Positions 43,561 to 54,146 are shown, numbered from the stretch's first letter. The stretch: DNA of 64,000 nt from Shewanella cutis (GCF_022410515.1 NZ_JACSDI010000004.1:62001-126000), one strand, 5' to 3'. The notes: a model not told the origin generated them from the sequence alone. Translations and numbers: made by a program.

Positions 43561-43912
43561 TTGGTCAGTGACTGGTCAAAAATACGCTGAACCAGTATTG
43601 CGAAGTATGCTTATTAGAATTTTGGCAAAAAAAACCGTACTTCCGATAATGGAGAGTACGGACTTGAGCCATAGGGCTCATTTTTACCCTGAGTAACGTG
43701 GTTGATTCTAGTTGTGCGTCAAAATAATGTCAATGGTCAAAATATTGACGATTGATGGTTTTTTAATTGAAGTAATTTTTATTTAAATAAATCATATGAT
43801 TACATTTTTATCTTGTAAATTTTGAAAATAATGTCTTTAAGATGAAACTCAATTGGTCATCTTTCTGTCAAATACTGTGATCTATAACAAAAAAATGCCT
43901 GTAGGGGGTTAT
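43561..43912. other. Intergenic region with two consecutive hairpins
   Basis: CCGTACT/AGTACGG (43635-43641 with 43655-43661) is followed by GAGCC/GGCTC (43666-43670 with 43675-43679), then ATTTTTACC. Two hairpins ending in a T-run could be the 3' end of a short RNA, or simply a second terminator. The rest, to 43,912, is AT-rich with no clear gene. Confidence 0.4.
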
Positions 43913-44125
43913 ATGAGAGTTTTCCCTGTCTACGCACCTAAGCTTATCGTTAAGCATGCGCGTATTTTTCTCACTGGCGTGATATGGGTAAAAGACTTAG
44001 GCCGATTAGAATTTGAAAAAGGGCGATTTTTATTGCCGAGAAAAAGCCTGCCAAAAGTAAAGCAGGCTATCTTAGAGCTGAACGAATTGATTGAAGCGCA
44101 GAATCATCAAACTAAAACAGCTTAG
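43913..44125 (+). CDS. Small protein of unknown function convergent with zapB
   Basis: The 70-residue basic protein starts at ATG 43913, with AGGGGG 4 nt upstream. An in-frame ATG 18 bp earlier and a longer frame from 43853 are less likely. It contains [20 protein letters not shown] and a helical C-terminus. Its stop overlaps that of zapB by 4 bp on the other strand. No family is recognised. Confidence 0.6.
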   Translation: MRVFPVYAPKLIVKHARIFLTGVIWVKDLGRLEFEKGRFLLPRKSLPKVKQAILELNELIEAQNHQTKTA

Positions 44126-44343
44126 ATTTCACTATTGAGCAAGCCAACAAGTCCGGTAACTTTCTCGTTCCAAGAACTGAGTTCCTGTTGCAATTGTTGG
44201 TTTTGCTCGATTAATTGATTGTTTTGCTCACTCAAGGTCGACGTCTTTTGCTTCTCTTCATCTAGCTCCATTTTTAGAAGCTCGATAGTTTCGAGTGTAG
44301 CCTGGATCTTGGTTTCCAGTTTGGACAGTAATTCAAGGCTCAT
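44122..44343 (-). CDS. zapB: Cell division protein ZapB
   Basis: The 73-residue protein is almost entirely coiled coil, beginning [20 protein letters not shown] and continuing with Gln/Asn/Glu heptads. This matches the size and N-terminus of ZapB, which assembles at the Z-ring with ZapA and links it to MatP. It is on the minus strand and divergent from the nhaC-type gene. Confidence 0.88.
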   Translation of the reverse strand: MSLELLSKLETKIQATLETIELLKMELDEEKQKTSTLSEQNNQLIEQNQQLQQELSSWNEKVTGLVGLLNSEI

Positions 44344-44522
44344 CTGGAGAGTCCTATAGTTTCTGGATGGGACTGTGATTCTAGCAGTGCCACTAGCATA
44401 AGGAATAGCAGTCTTTGTCGTTTGGCTAAAAAACGTCCGATAACCGAGTGCTAATTTAAGTTTTTTTGCATTTGTTATTAACTCGTTAGTATTCTTGGTT
44501 TTATTTATTGTCGGAATGGCCC

Positions 44523-46046
44523 ATGTTGTCGAATTTGCTCGCCATACTTCCTCTGGTTTTAACCTTGGTATTAGCCCTTTGGTTGCGACGTACTTTAGTC
44601 GCGTTAGGCGTCGGAATACTCTCTGGCGCCTTGATTATTGCCCATTTCGATATCCTGCAAAGCGTGAGTTATCTCCTCGAGATAGGTGTTAAACAGTTTT
44701 ATAGCCAAGATGCGTGGCAATGGTGGCATTTAAATGTACTGATGGCCATGTTACTGCTTGGGAGCATGACGCAACTACTTGCCAGAAGTGGCGCAGTCGG
44801 GCAGTTCGGTGATTGGTTATATCGGCGTATTCGCTCGGGGCGACAGGCACGTATCGGGGTGGTGTTACTGGGCTGGTTGATCTTTATTGATGGTATTTTT
44901 AGTTGCCTTGCCGTGGGCCATGTGTGCCAGCCTTTGAGCCAACGTTACGGTATTCGTCAGGAGCAACTGGCTTATTTGGTTGACTCTAATGCCTCACCAC
45001 TTTGTTCCTTGTTACCTTTTTCTAGTTGGGGGCCCTATGTGATGGCGCTGCTGGCGGGATTAAGTTTCTTACCAGTTTCTGCGGTTGAGGCCTTTATCGA
45101 GGTGGCTTTATCCAATTTTTATGCGATTACGACCTTAGGGTTATCGCTGATTGTGGCTTGGTTTGGGGTGGGATTTCGCCCAATCGAGGGGGCAGTGTTA
45201 ATGGCGGCTGAGCCGAGTAAGGTGACTCAGATGGAAATTGCGCCGTCTAGCTCCCAAGGTAATCCTTGGTTGCTGGCGATTCCTATGCTGACCTTGCTGG
45301 GCGCGTCTGTTGGGTTAACCCTGTGGTCGGGGGCGCAGCAGGTGCCTTCATGGGATATTTCGGCCTGGTTAGCCAGCGCCGATATTGGTGCTGCGATGCG
45401 TGATGCGTGTTTGTTATCGACCTCGGTGACCCTTGGCTTGTTAATGATGTCAGGCCGAAGCATAGGTAAGTTATTGGGTGACCTAGCCCATGGGATCCGT
45501 ATGATCGCGTTTGCGATTGCAATATTGCTCTGTACTTGGATGATTGGCGCGGTGATCCAAGATCTCGGCGTGGCGAGTTTATTGGCCGATTGGGCAAAAT
45601 GGTATTTATCCCCCAGTTTGCTGGTGGCGGGTATGTTTTTACTCTGCGCCATCATGGCCTTTGCCACAGGTTCGAGCTGGGGGACGTTTGCCATTATGAT
45701 CCCAATTGGCGGTGAAATTGCCCATAATATGGATGCCAGCATGTTGTTACCCGTATTGAGCGCGGTGATGGCGGGCTCGGTGTTTGGCGACCATTGTTCG
45801 CCGATTTCCGATACCAGCGTGCTGAGCGCGACCAGCTCCGGATGTTTGCCCCATGATCATGTAGTGACTCAGTTACCCTTCGCACTTATTGCTGCCTTTG
45901 CGGCATTGGTGGGATTTCAGCTAGTCAATTTATCCGTGGCAACAGTGTTTGTATGGTGTGGCGTGATATTTACGGCGCTAGGTTTGCTCATGCTAATGAC
46001 GCGCTTTTATCCGCCCTGGGTGGGCGCTCGTTCGCAGACAAACTGA
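44523..46046 (+). CDS. NhaC-family Na+/H+ antiporter
   Basis: The 507-residue inner-membrane protein has about twelve helices and NhaC-type signatures: [17 protein letters not shown] (about 125-142), [17 protein letters not shown] (about 153-170), [17 protein letters not shown] (about 380-397) and [19 protein letters not shown] (about 420-440). It may exchange Na+ for protons, or export a related organic solute as some NhaC relatives do. ATG 44523 is preferred over the TTG at 44508. Confidence 0.87.
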   Translation: MLSNLLAILPLVLTLVLALWLRRTLVALGVGILSGALIIAHFDILQSVSYLLEIGVKQFYSQDAWQWWHLNVLMAMLLLGSMTQLLARSGAVGQFGDWLYRRIRSGRQARIGVVLLGWLIFIDGIFSCLAVGHVCQPLSQRYGIRQEQLAYLVDSNASPLCSLLPFSSWGPYVMALLAGLSFLPVSAVEAFIEVALSNFYAITTLGLSLIVAWFGVGFRPIEGAVLMAAEPSKVTQMEIAPSSSQGNPWLLAIPMLTLLGASVGLTLWSGAQQVPSWDISAWLASADIGAAMRDACLLSTSVTLGLLMMSGRSIGKLLGDLAHGIRMIAFAIAILLCTWMIGAVIQDLGVASLLADWAKWYLSPSLLVAGMFLLCAIMAFATGSSWGTFAIMIPIGGEIAHNMDASMLLPVLSAVMAGSVFGDHCSPISDTSVLSATSSGCLPHDHVVTQLPFALIAAFAALVGFQLVNLSVATVFVWCGVIFTALGLLMLMTRFYPPWVGARSQTN

Positions 46047-46102
46047 GCCTTTCGGGGTAAAATAGTCACAGAATTAACTATCTGATTTAAGAGATTATCC
46101 CT

Positions 46103-46459
46103 ATGAGCATTACCCGTTTAGATGTTGGTACACGCATGAGCAGCATAGTGATCCACCAAGGTACTGTGTACTTATGTGGTCAGGTCGCAAAGGATAAGTA
46201 TCAAAACATCACCGAACAAACGACCACTATGTTAGAAGAGGTGGATGCTTTGTTAGCGCAGGCGGGTAGTTCCCGCGAGCACTTGTTGTCAGCCACTATC
46301 TATCTAAAGGATATGAATGACTACGATGCCATGAATGCCGTTTGGGACGCTTGGGTACCACAAGGTCATGCACCAGCCCGTGCCTGTGTACAGGCGGCGA
46401 TTGCCGAGCCTGAATATCTGGTTGAAGTCTCTGTGATTGCGGCTGTAGCCAAGGCGTAA
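46103..46459 (+). CDS. RidA-family protein (YoaB-like)
   Basis: The 118-residue protein has the YjgF/RidA fold with VYLCGQVA near 25, [11 protein letters not shown] near 70-80 and [22 protein letters not shown] at the end. The Arg in PARACVQA is the family's substrate-binding position. RidA proper hydrolyses reactive enamines; this subgroup is less studied. A terminator follows. Confidence 0.88.
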   Translation: MSITRLDVGTRMSSIVIHQGTVYLCGQVAKDKYQNITEQTTTMLEEVDALLAQAGSSREHLLSATIYLKDMNDYDAMNAVWDAWVPQGHAPARACVQAAIAEPEYLVEVSVIAAVAKA

Positions 46460-46486
46460 ACCGCGATCGACAGCTAAGTTGGTCGT

Positions 46487-46512
46487 AAAGCCAAGTTAAT
46501 ACTTGGCTTTAT
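46487..46512. terminator. Terminator after RidA-family gene
   Basis: AAAGCCAAGT (46487-46496) pairs perfectly with ACTTGGCTTT (46501-46510) around a 4-nt loop. The T-run is short. Confidence 0.75.
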
Positions 46513-46595
46513 TCGTCATCAGGTAATTGCTGCCAGAGATTCTGGTGTCATATCCGTCGCAACAACGCGATTTTCAATTAGAACAAGATCTTCAG

Positions 46596-46931
46596 TTAGA
46601 AATACCGAGCCAGATTTGCCGGAATATTTGGGCTGTGCGAGGCATAATGTGCCTGCAAGCCTTGGGAGATGGCTTCAATATCCAGTGTTGGTAAATCTTG
46701 CGCTATGATGGCCGCAGCCCAAGATGCGTGGAGCTTGAGTTGAGTATAATGTTCAGTTTCAACAAACCGTGCCAACGAATAACGGCTGCCACCCAATCCG
46801 TGTCCCCAACCTTCGCTAACGTCAAAGGGGGAATCGAGTCGCTTGCTATCAAACTCCACCAAGTAGGGAGATTGGCCGTGGTGACCACCAGTCCAATCGC
46901 CTAATTCCAATAGCAGAATCATCCTTGCCAT
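46596..46931 (-). CDS. Small protein of unknown function downstream of rof
   Basis: The 111-residue protein starts MARMILLLELGDWTGGHHGQ and has no signal peptide or known motif. It is mildly acidic and rich in Ala, His and Leu. Its ATG lies 17 bp after the rof stop on the minus strand, so it is probably in an operon with rof. No family is recognised. Confidence 0.6.
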   Translation of the reverse strand: MARMILLLELGDWTGGHHGQSPYLVEFDSKRLDSPFDVSEGWGHGLGGSRYSLARFVETEHYTQLKLHASWAAAIIAQDLPTLDIEAISQGLQAHYASHSPNIPANLARYF

Positions 46932-46948
46932 TTATTTTTGCTCCTTTG

Positions 46949-47218
46949 TTATTGGCTCGCAATCATAACACGGCCAAAACTAGCAGCGGGATCCGTCGGC
47001 GTGATGGCGATAATGCTATCTAGCCGCAGTGTTTGCTGTCCCGCTTGATGTTCAACGATTAGCCATTCAGTCTTATCTGCATGGGTCTGAGTCGTAATTG
47101 CCCGTGCTTGGCACTGGCTGCCGTCTTGCAACTCAATCTTGAGCCAATAGCCGCGAAGGCAAGCCAGTTCAAGGTAGTCGTAGTGGGCACAGGGGATTAT
47201 TTTATACTCAGACATCAT
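46949..47218 (-). CDS. rof: Rho-binding antiterminator (YaeO/Rof)
   Basis: The 89-residue protein matches Rof: YKIIPCAHYDYLELACLRGY at the N-terminus, then ELQDGSQCQARAIT and an acidic strand region. Rof binds Rho and blocks its access to RNA, lowering Rho-dependent termination. The start is ATG 47218; the next codon is also ATG. The presence of Rof is relevant because speF control here is inferred to depend on Rho. Confidence 0.88.
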   Translation of the reverse strand: MMSEYKIIPCAHYDYLELACLRGYWLKIELQDGSQCQARAITTQTHADKTEWLIVEHQAGQQTLRLDSIIAITPTDPAASFGRVMIASQ

Positions 47219-47285
47219 CTTTGTTCTCAGTTGAATGATTTAGATGCAATTCAAGGTCTCATATTCAGCGATAGGAGAATTGAAT

Positions 47286-48086
47286 ATGAAGTGCATCGTA
47301 CTCTTTGGTCTTTTGTGGTTGCAGTTTTGGCAACCCGTATTGGCTCAGACATTGGCCCCTTTTCAAGCGCAGAGTGCAGCGACCCGTCCATATATTATCG
47401 AACTTTACACCTCACAGGGATGTAGCAGTTGCCCGCCCGCCGATGCGTGGCTGTCAGAGCATTTTAATCAGACCGACCTATGGCAGGAATATTTTCCGCT
47501 GGCCTTTCATGTCACCTATTGGGATTACCTAGGATGGAAGGATATTTTTGGGCAAAGGACGTTCAGTGAGCGTCAATATCAGCATTTAAACCAGAAGCAT
47601 ATACGGCAAGTTTATACACCGCAGTTTGTGATTAATGCACAGGAATGGCGGGGTTGGTTCTCCCGTGACTTCACTGGCATATTTACTGCGCCCCAGCCAG
47701 CAGTGGGGTTGCTTAAGGTGCGCATCGCTAATCGGCAACTCGAAGCGAGTTTTGCGCCGCAACAACCTTGGGCTCAGGATAAAGACTTGAGTCAAGCACG
47801 GTTACACTTAGCACTCGTTGGCTCAGGGTTAACGACTGAGACAAAACGCGGTGAGAATCGCCATAAAAAATTAACCCATGATTTTGTCGTGCTTAGCTTG
47901 CAAACAATCTCCGGCAGCGCCCGAGTTACAGAGCTAGCGGCTTCAGATTCAACTTTGTATTTTGATCAATCCCTCAATACGATTCCAACGGTTGCACTAG
48001 AAGCGCCCCGTTTGGCTTGGGTGGTGTGGTTAACGCTTAATGGTGAACCAATACAGGCTGTTGGTGGCTGGCTTGAGCAGACTTGA
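47286..48086 (+). CDS. DUF1223 (thioredoxin-like) exported protein
   Basis: The 266-residue protein has a signal peptide (about 1-20, ending VLAQ) and the DUF1223 start IIELYTSQGCSSCPPADAWL, with Cys 46 and 49 forming a CxxC as in thioredoxin folds. VYTPQFVING-like VYTPQFVINAQE (about 110-121) is the second family block. The start at ATG 47286 has GGAGAA upstream; an in-frame ATG at 47244 would spoil the signal peptide. It is probably periplasmic and redox-active; the target is unknown. Confidence 0.85.
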   Translation: MKCIVLFGLLWLQFWQPVLAQTLAPFQAQSAATRPYIIELYTSQGCSSCPPADAWLSEHFNQTDLWQEYFPLAFHVTYWDYLGWKDIFGQRTFSERQYQHLNQKHIRQVYTPQFVINAQEWRGWFSRDFTGIFTAPQPAVGLLKVRIANRQLEASFAPQQPWAQDKDLSQARLHLALVGSGLTTETKRGENRHKKLTHDFVVLSLQTISGSARVTELAASDSTLYFDQSLNTIPTVALEAPRLAWVVWLTLNGEPIQAVGGWLEQT

Positions 48087-48273
48087 GCCAAATTCGGGAT
48101 AACCTATAAGGTCAATAAGCGTGGTGGAATCAGGGGATTGACTATTACAGGAGGGAGATAAGACATTTTTTATTGGGTTATTTTATCGGCTAAGACTTTT
48201 AGATGAATGTCACCTATTGACTTTATTCTTGCTGCTACCTAGTCTGCTTGTTCAGTAATCAAGGTGGTATGCG

Positions 48274-49365
48274 ATGGAAATAAAATACGATTTAAAACCT
48301 GCGTCCGAACGCCGTACTGAGCAATTCAAGCCCGAGGGAAATGTGGGCTTCGGTAGCCTCAGAACCGATCATATGTTTTTAATGGATTATCGCGATGGTG
48401 AGTGGCGCGATCCTCGTATTGTGCCCTATGGCCCGTTTGAAATGGCGCCGGGTGCGATGGCGTTGCACTATGGCCAATCAATCTTCGAAGGCGCTAAAGC
48501 CTTTATGCATGAAGATGGCGAAATTTATACGTTCCGTATTAATAAAAACGCTGAGCGTATGAATCGTTCTGCGGATATTGTCTGTATTCCTAATATCGAT
48601 GAGCAGATGCAAATCGATGCGATCAACGCCTTGATCGATGTGGATCGTCTCTGGTTCCCGATGCAAGAAGGTGCCTGTTTATACATTCGCCCCTTTATTT
48701 TTGCGACCGAAGACCGTCTGTCTGTAAGCCCAAGTTCTCGTTACACTTTCTGCGTAGTGTTAAGCCCTAGTGGTGCTTACTATGCTGCCGGAGTGAACAA
48801 AGGTATCCGTTTGTTGATCAGTAAAACCTATCACCGCGCTGTATCGGGTGGTACCGGTGCATCGAAGGCGGCGGGTAACTATGCCGCCTCATTACGTGCC
48901 GGTAAAGCAGCCGCGCAGTTTGGCGCCTCACAGGTGTTGTATTTAGATGCCAACAATCAGCAGATTGAAGAAGCAGGCGCCATGAACCACTTCCACATTC
49001 TCAAAGATGGCACAGTGATTATCCCGACATTCACCGACACCATCTTAAAATCGATTACCTCACAATCCATTATGGAACTCAGTGAGCTACTCGGCTGCGA
49101 AGTGCGTCAAGAGACAGTCATGCTGGATAAGTTTATTGCTGATATCGAATCCGGCGAGATTATCGAGGCGGGTGGCTTTGGAACTGCCGCCGTAGTGTCA
49201 GCTGTTGGTTCTTATATTTTTGAAGATGGCCGAGTGGTGACTGTTGGCAACGGCGAGGTGGGTGAGCATATTCAACGCATCTACAAACTGTATACCGATA
49301 TCCAAAAAGGTCATGTTCAAGGCCCTAAGGGATGGGTAAAACGCGTCGAGCGTGTTGCGCCTTAA
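48274..49365 (+). CDS. ilvE: Branched-chain amino acid aminotransferase (eukaryote-like type)
   Basis: The 363-residue PLP fold-type IV aminotransferase has IFEGAKAF near 68-76, the PLP-Lys segment TGASKAAGNYAASL (Lys near residue 194) and EEAGAMNHF near 231. The length and EEAGAMN motif place it in the longer class IIIb group, as in many Shewanella. It makes or degrades leucine, isoleucine and valine with 2-oxoglutarate/glutamate. Ile and Val breakdown yields propionyl-CoA, feeding the prp pathway encoded about 5 kb away. Confidence 0.92.
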   Translation: MEIKYDLKPASERRTEQFKPEGNVGFGSLRTDHMFLMDYRDGEWRDPRIVPYGPFEMAPGAMALHYGQSIFEGAKAFMHEDGEIYTFRINKNAERMNRSADIVCIPNIDEQMQIDAINALIDVDRLWFPMQEGACLYIRPFIFATEDRLSVSPSSRYTFCVVLSPSGAYYAAGVNKGIRLLISKTYHRAVSGGTGASKAAGNYAASLRAGKAAAQFGASQVLYLDANNQQIEEAGAMNHFHILKDGTVIIPTFTDTILKSITSQSIMELSELLGCEVRQETVMLDKFIADIESGEIIEAGGFGTAAVVSAVGSYIFEDGRVVTVGNGEVGEHIQRIYKLYTDIQKGHVQGPKGWVKRVERVAP

Positions 49366-49387
49366 TTGCGGCTAAATTGAAAGAATC

Positions 49388-49416
49388 AGGCTCCATTATG
49401 GAGCCTTATTTTTTTA
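49388..49416. terminator. Terminator between ilvE and the GGDEF-EAL gene
   Basis: AGGCTCCA (49388-49395) pairs with TGGAGCCT (49399-49406) around a 3-nt loop, followed by TATTTTTTT on the plus strand. It touches the stop codon of the opposite gene. Confidence 0.85.
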
Positions 49417-52400
49417 CATCTTGCCGATCTTTGGTGCGTTGTTGTAATAGCGTTTGGCAATCTTTGGCGCTCAGCGGTTTACTCAGCAGGAAGCCCTGCA
49501 CCTGATCGCAGCCTTGCAGCGCTAAGAAGTTCAGCTGTTCTTGGGTTTCAACCCCTTCTGCTACCACATTCAACTCCAGACTGTGGGCGAGTGCGATAAT
49601 CGCACTGGTAATGGCCGCATCATCGGGGTCGTTGGTAATGTCCCGCACAAACTCGCGGTCAATTTTTAAGGTATCGATAGGGAAACGTTTAAGGTAACTC
49701 AAGCTCGAGTAGCCAGTGCCAAAATCGTCCACTGCTATAGTTAAACCTAGTGCCTTGAGTTTAGATAGAATATTCACCGACTCCTGCGGGTTGCCCATGA
49801 TCATCGATTCGGTTAATTCTAGTTCAAGCGCCTTGGCGGGCAGCCCCGATACCGCAAGGGCCACTTCAATGGTCGAGATAATATCGGCTTTTAACTGCCG
49901 AGCGGACAGGTTGATGGCCATGCTGATATCGCTAAACCCTAACTCATTCCATTCAGCCAGTTGTTGGCAAGATTGGTTAATCACCCAATGGCCGATTTGA
50001 TTGATCATGCCTGTTTCTTCCGCAAGAGGAATAAACTCAGCAGGTGAGATCGGGCCTAATTCTGAATGCTGCCAGCGCAATAGCGCCTCAAGCCCAGTCA
50101 AAGAACCGTTGCGAAGGCAAAACTTAGGTTGGTATACAAGGCTTAACTCATTGCGTGAGATGGCTTGTTTTAGCCCGGTTTCGAGTTGTATATGGCGAGT
50201 GGCCATCTCATTGAGTTTGTTTGTATAAAACTGGAAGTTATTCCGGCCGAGCGCTTTGGCGTGGTACATGGCGGTATCAGCAAATTTAATCAACGAATCG
50301 ACATCCTTCGCATCATTTGGATACAGGCTAATACCTATCGAAGTGGATATGTTGAGCGATTTATCGTCTAATAAAAAGGGCGCTTGGAACGCTTTAAGCA
50401 CTTTCTCCGAGATCAAGGTGGCGGCTTTGGTTTTTGCCACACCTTCTAAAATAATGGTAAATTCATCCCCTCCTAAGCGGGCAACCGTATCCCCTTCGCG
50501 GACGGCACTTTGCAGCCTGTGGGCAACCGCTTTAAGCAGCAGATCGCCAATATGATGTCCCATGGAGTCATTGATATGTTTAAAACGATCGAGATCTAAA
50601 AACAGCAGGGCGACAATATTATTCGACCTATGTGCTTGAGATATCGCGTGATTAAGCCTGTCTTGAAATAGGGTGCGATTAGGTAGTCCTGTGAGCGTAT
50701 CGAAGCTGGCAAGAAAGCGTAAATCTTCCTCGGCCTTTTTACGTTCTGTAATATCGGTAAATACCGCGACAAAGTGGCTGGTTTCACCTTTTACGTCGAT
50801 AACTTGGTTAATCTCGAGCCAAACGAGAATCGCCCGGCGGGCCTTATTGCGGATCCAAATTTCCCCCGCCCAATGTTTATGGCGCAGTAACTGTTGCTCG
50901 ATGCTATTAAACAGATCCCGTTGTTGTCTGCTATAGGCTAGATGAATTAAGAATTTATCGCTGATTTGCCGCTCTGAATAACCTGTGATAGCGCTAAAGG
51001 CCGGATTGACTGAGCGAATTCGATAGTCTAAGCCTGCAACGACTACGGCTTCATTCATGCTGTTGAGTACTTGGGATGAGAGCACCAGTTCATTTTCGAT
51101 CAACTTGCGCGAGGTGATATTACGGGTTGTCCCCGTCATTCGGATAGGGCGTTGCTGTGCATTGGTTTCGACCACTTTGCCCCGCTCAAGGATCCAAACC
51201 CATTTGCCCGGTGAATGCTCAATGCGGTATTCGACTTCAAAGAATGGAGAGTGGCCTTGTAAGTGTTCGGTCAGCTCATACTTAAATCTTTCCCTATCCT
51301 CGGGGTGAGCATTGTCGTGCAGCAGATGGTGGCCGTTCCATTGCGGAACGGCAATATCGGTATTGGTTCGATACACTTGTTGCTCTTGGATATTCCAGTC
51401 CCACAACCCGTCGCCAGAAGCCCAAAGGGCTAGTTTAAGCCGCTCCTCCGAAGCGCGAATGCTGGTTTCAAACTCTTGTTGTTGCGAGCGTTTTAGCTTA
51501 CGCCACCTAAAAGCCCACCCCATTAAACCCAGAGTTAATAGGATATAAAGCGCATACGCAAATGGGGTGCGATAAAAAGGCGCGTTGACGGTTAAATTGA
51601 CCAAAAGCGCATAGTTACCTTTGCTGTTGTACTCTAGAGAGTGACGCACGTGCAGTAGGTAGTTGCCAGGATCGATATTGGTAAAGGTGATTTCATTACC
51701 AGTGGGTAAATCGTGCCATTGATTATCAAATCCTTCGAGGAAATAACTAAAGCGATTTTTTCCTGGGTAGCTGAAATCCAGTGAGGTCACTTCAAAACTG
51801 ATTAATTGATCTGCATAGTTCATCACGATTTGCGGAGGATGGCTAAGATCTAAGATAGTCTGTTTTTGACCGGCAATTTTATATGCAGTGAGTGCGACTC
51901 TGGCTTCACTTCTTTGATTAGGCAAGGTTTTGGGGTTAAAGCGATTGATGCCATTAATCCCGCCAAACCATAGATCGCCATCACTGTCTTTCAGTTTAAC
52001 GCCACCGTTAAATTCCAGCGCCTGCAGGCCTTCCTGTTCGTTGAAATTGATGATTTTGCCATTATGAGGATTCAACTTGCCGATTCCTGCATTGCTGCTG
52101 AACCATATGTGGTTGTCATCATCCTCCAACAGGGCGTAAATTGTATCGCTGGGCAAGCCTTGCTCGCGGGTATAGTCGCTAAAAATAGGGGATAAGGCTT
52201 GAGCTGATAGCCTGCTAATGCCCCCATGGGTAGCAAACCAGGTATCACCATTACTTGCGATGAAAATGTCTCTAATGCGATTGTTGATAATGCTATTTTT
52301 ATCATGGGGATCATGATAAAAAACTTCGCCATGTTCCGTTTTCATATCCCATTTCACTAGGCCATTAAGCGAGCCAATCCATAGGATATTTTTATCCGAT

Positions 52401-53953
52401 TTAAGCGTCAGCAACAGGTTTTGAATTGGATGGAAATTTTCAATTCCAGTGAGTGGCACAGGGGTGAACTCATCATTTACGCTGGATTTTCGGTATAGCG
52501 CATGGGATGTCGCCACCCACAGCCTATCTTGATTATCTAACTCTAGACTACGGATATAGTTAGCTTCTGCTGAAGTATCTTGGCTATCTGCAACATTAAG
52601 CAGGTTAAACTCACCATTGGGAGTGAGGCGCCCTAATCCATAATTACTGGCAAACCAGAGAATGCCTTGCTTATCTTGGATAATCGAGCGCAGGATTAAA
52701 TTTAACTGCTGAGTCTCTTGCCCTAACGCTTTGGCAAAAAAGGCGGTGTAGTGCTCATATGTGGTGCTATTGGCGGCTAAGCGTTTAAGGCCTGCGCCTT
52801 CAGTTCCTATCCATAGCGCCTGATCTTGGCTGCGGTAAATGGTGCGAACATTGTTGCTCTGCAGCGGTAATTCGGTGGTATATTCAAACAAATGCTGAAA
52901 ATATTGCCGGCGGGTATTGATCTTATTTAAACCTGAATAGCTTGTGCCAAGCCACAGGTTACCGAAGGTATCTTCAAGCAGGCACAGGATATTATTTTCA
53001 CTAATACTGTTTGTGCGCTTCATATCGTACTTATGGTATGAAGCGATAAAATGATCAGCATCTGGCTCTAGTTGGATTAATCCTGCCCCAGGGCCCACAC
53101 CCCAGAATTGTCCTTGGGGTGTACGGATAAAATCTTTGATATACGGAATATTCTTTTCTGCTTGCCAAAGCATTTTTCCCTGCTGAGTCGCCAGATCATA
53201 ATGCCAGAGTTGATTATCTAGAGCTAAAGTAATGGCGCGGGTTGAGTTTGCTTTGATTTGATATGCTGTCTTGTCCTGAGGGACGTTGAGTCGAGTAATT
53301 GTATTGGCGCTGACTGCAAAAGTCCCACTTGCCTTAGTGCCCGTAAGTAAATAGGTGTTATCAACGTTGGCAAGGCTGGTAATGTAAGGTTCTATGCTAG
53401 TCCCTAATGAAACCTGTGTAAGTCGCTTGGTTTTGGTCGAGACTGAAAATAATCCTCCCTGAGTACCAATCCAAAGGGTATTACCCACAATATTGAGTTT
53501 AGTGACTCTTGGGTCTGTCAGACCTTGTTCAGCTCCAAAGCGCTCAAAGGTACCCGTTTTTAAATCTAATCGATTAATCCCTTGGCTAAAGGTTCCGACC
53601 CAAAGATAGCCATCAGCATCTTGAATAATATCTGATACATAGCTTTCTGAAATGCTTTTAGGATCATTAGGTGAGTGGATAAAAAGATTGAAGTTATAGC
53701 CGTTATAGCTATGGAGACCATCCTGAGTGCCAATCCACAGCATGCCAGCATTGTCCATAAAAAGGCTAGTAATCGTATTCTGGTTTAACCCTTCTTCACT
53801 ACGGATGTGTTCAAATTTCAGCTGTGTGTTAGCTGCATTTAAAGGTAATGCCAAGCCTTTGGGGGGCACCGCAAAAAAACTGATAATGCAGAGCACGCTA
53901 AAGATTAGTCTAAGGATTGGTTGACTCAAAGCTACCCCTATAAATCCCAACAT
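49406..53953 (-). CDS. Propeller-PAS-GGDEF-EAL sensor (cyclic-di-GMP enzyme)
   Basis: This 1515-residue membrane protein has an N-terminal signal/anchor (about 10-35) and a long array of two-component-regulator propeller repeats with LWIGT-type blades (about 50-690), predicted to be periplasmic. A Y_Y_Y domain (about 700-785) and one membrane helix (about 795-812) follow. The cytoplasmic part has two PAS domains (about 835-1080), GGDEF with an intact motif (about 1158) and EAL with an intact motif (about 1287). It probably makes and/or degrades cyclic-di-GMP in response to an extracellular ligand. Its gene lies directly downstream of the prp genes but after their terminator. Confidence 0.92.
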   Translation of the reverse strand: MLGFIGVALSQPILRLIFSVLCIISFFAVPPKGLALPLNAANTQLKFEHIRSEEGLNQNTITSLFMDNAGMLWIGTQDGLHSYNGYNFNLFIHSPNDPKSISESYVSDIIQDADGYLWVGTFSQGINRLDLKTGTFERFGAEQGLTDPRVTKLNIVGNTLWIGTQGGLFSVSTKTKRLTQVSLGTSIEPYITSLANVDNTYLLTGTKASGTFAVSANTITRLNVPQDKTAYQIKANSTRAITLALDNQLWHYDLATQQGKMLWQAEKNIPYIKDFIRTPQGQFWGVGPGAGLIQLEPDADHFIASYHKYDMKRTNSISENNILCLLEDTFGNLWLGTSYSGLNKINTRRQYFQHLFEYTTELPLQSNNVRTIYRSQDQALWIGTEGAGLKRLAANSTTYEHYTAFFAKALGQETQQLNLILRSIIQDKQGILWFASNYGLGRLTPNGEFNLLNVADSQDTSAEANYIRSLELDNQDRLWVATSHALYRKSSVNDEFTPVPLTGIENFHPIQNLLLTLKSDKNILWIGSLNGLVKWDMKTEHGEVFYHDPHDKNSIINNRIRDIFIASNGDTWFATHGGISRLSAQALSPIFSDYTREQGLPSDTIYALLEDDDNHIWFSSNAGIGKLNPHNGKIINFNEQEGLQALEFNGGVKLKDSDGDLWFGGINGINRFNPKTLPNQRSEARVALTAYKIAGQKQTILDLSHPPQIVMNYADQLISFEVTSLDFSYPGKNRFSYFLEGFDNQWHDLPTGNEITFTNIDPGNYLLHVRHSLEYNSKGNYALLVNLTVNAPFYRTPFAYALYILLTLGLMGWAFRWRKLKRSQQQEFETSIRASEERLKLALWASGDGLWDWNIQEQQVYRTNTDIAVPQWNGHHLLHDNAHPEDRERFKYELTEHLQGHSPFFEVEYRIEHSPGKWVWILERGKVVETNAQQRPIRMTGTTRNITSRKLIENELVLSSQVLNSMNEAVVVAGLDYRIRSVNPAFSAITGYSERQISDKFLIHLAYSRQQRDLFNSIEQQLLRHKHWAGEIWIRNKARRAILVWLEINQVIDVKGETSHFVAVFTDITERKKAEEDLRFLASFDTLTGLPNRTLFQDRLNHAISQAHRSNNIVALLFLDLDRFKHINDSMGHHIGDLLLKAVAHRLQSAVREGDTVARLGGDEFTIILEGVAKTKAATLISEKVLKAFQAPFLLDDKSLNISTSIGISLYPNDAKDVDSLIKFADTAMYHAKALGRNNFQFYTNKLNEMATRHIQLETGLKQAISRNELSLVYQPKFCLRNGSLTGLEALLRWQHSELGPISPAEFIPLAEETGMINQIGHWVINQSCQQLAEWNELGFSDISMAINLSARQLKADIISTIEVALAVSGLPAKALELELTESMIMGNPQESVNILSKLKALGLTIAVDDFGTGYSSLSYLKRFPIDTLKIDREFVRDITNDPDDAAITSAIIALAHSLELNVVAEGVETQEQLNFLALQGCDQVQGFLLSKPLSAKDCQTLLQQRTKDRQDVKK

Positions 53954-54146
53954 TGGGAGGTATTGCTAACTTTACTTTGGGGATATCGCGTTAAGAATAA
54001 GGTAGACGCGAACTCAGTTTCAGAATAATGATTAATTTATTCACAGGTTTATGCAGCCCAAAGGATTTTATAATTAGCAGCTGTAACCAAAGCAAGTTTA
54101 GCATTTTTTACTGAATGCCAACATATCGGGATTAACTGAGCAGAGA

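Noticed and set aside
45227..45742. A 171-codon frame antisense to the NhaC-type gene
   Set aside because: It overlaps a clear membrane-protein gene and shows no signal of its own.
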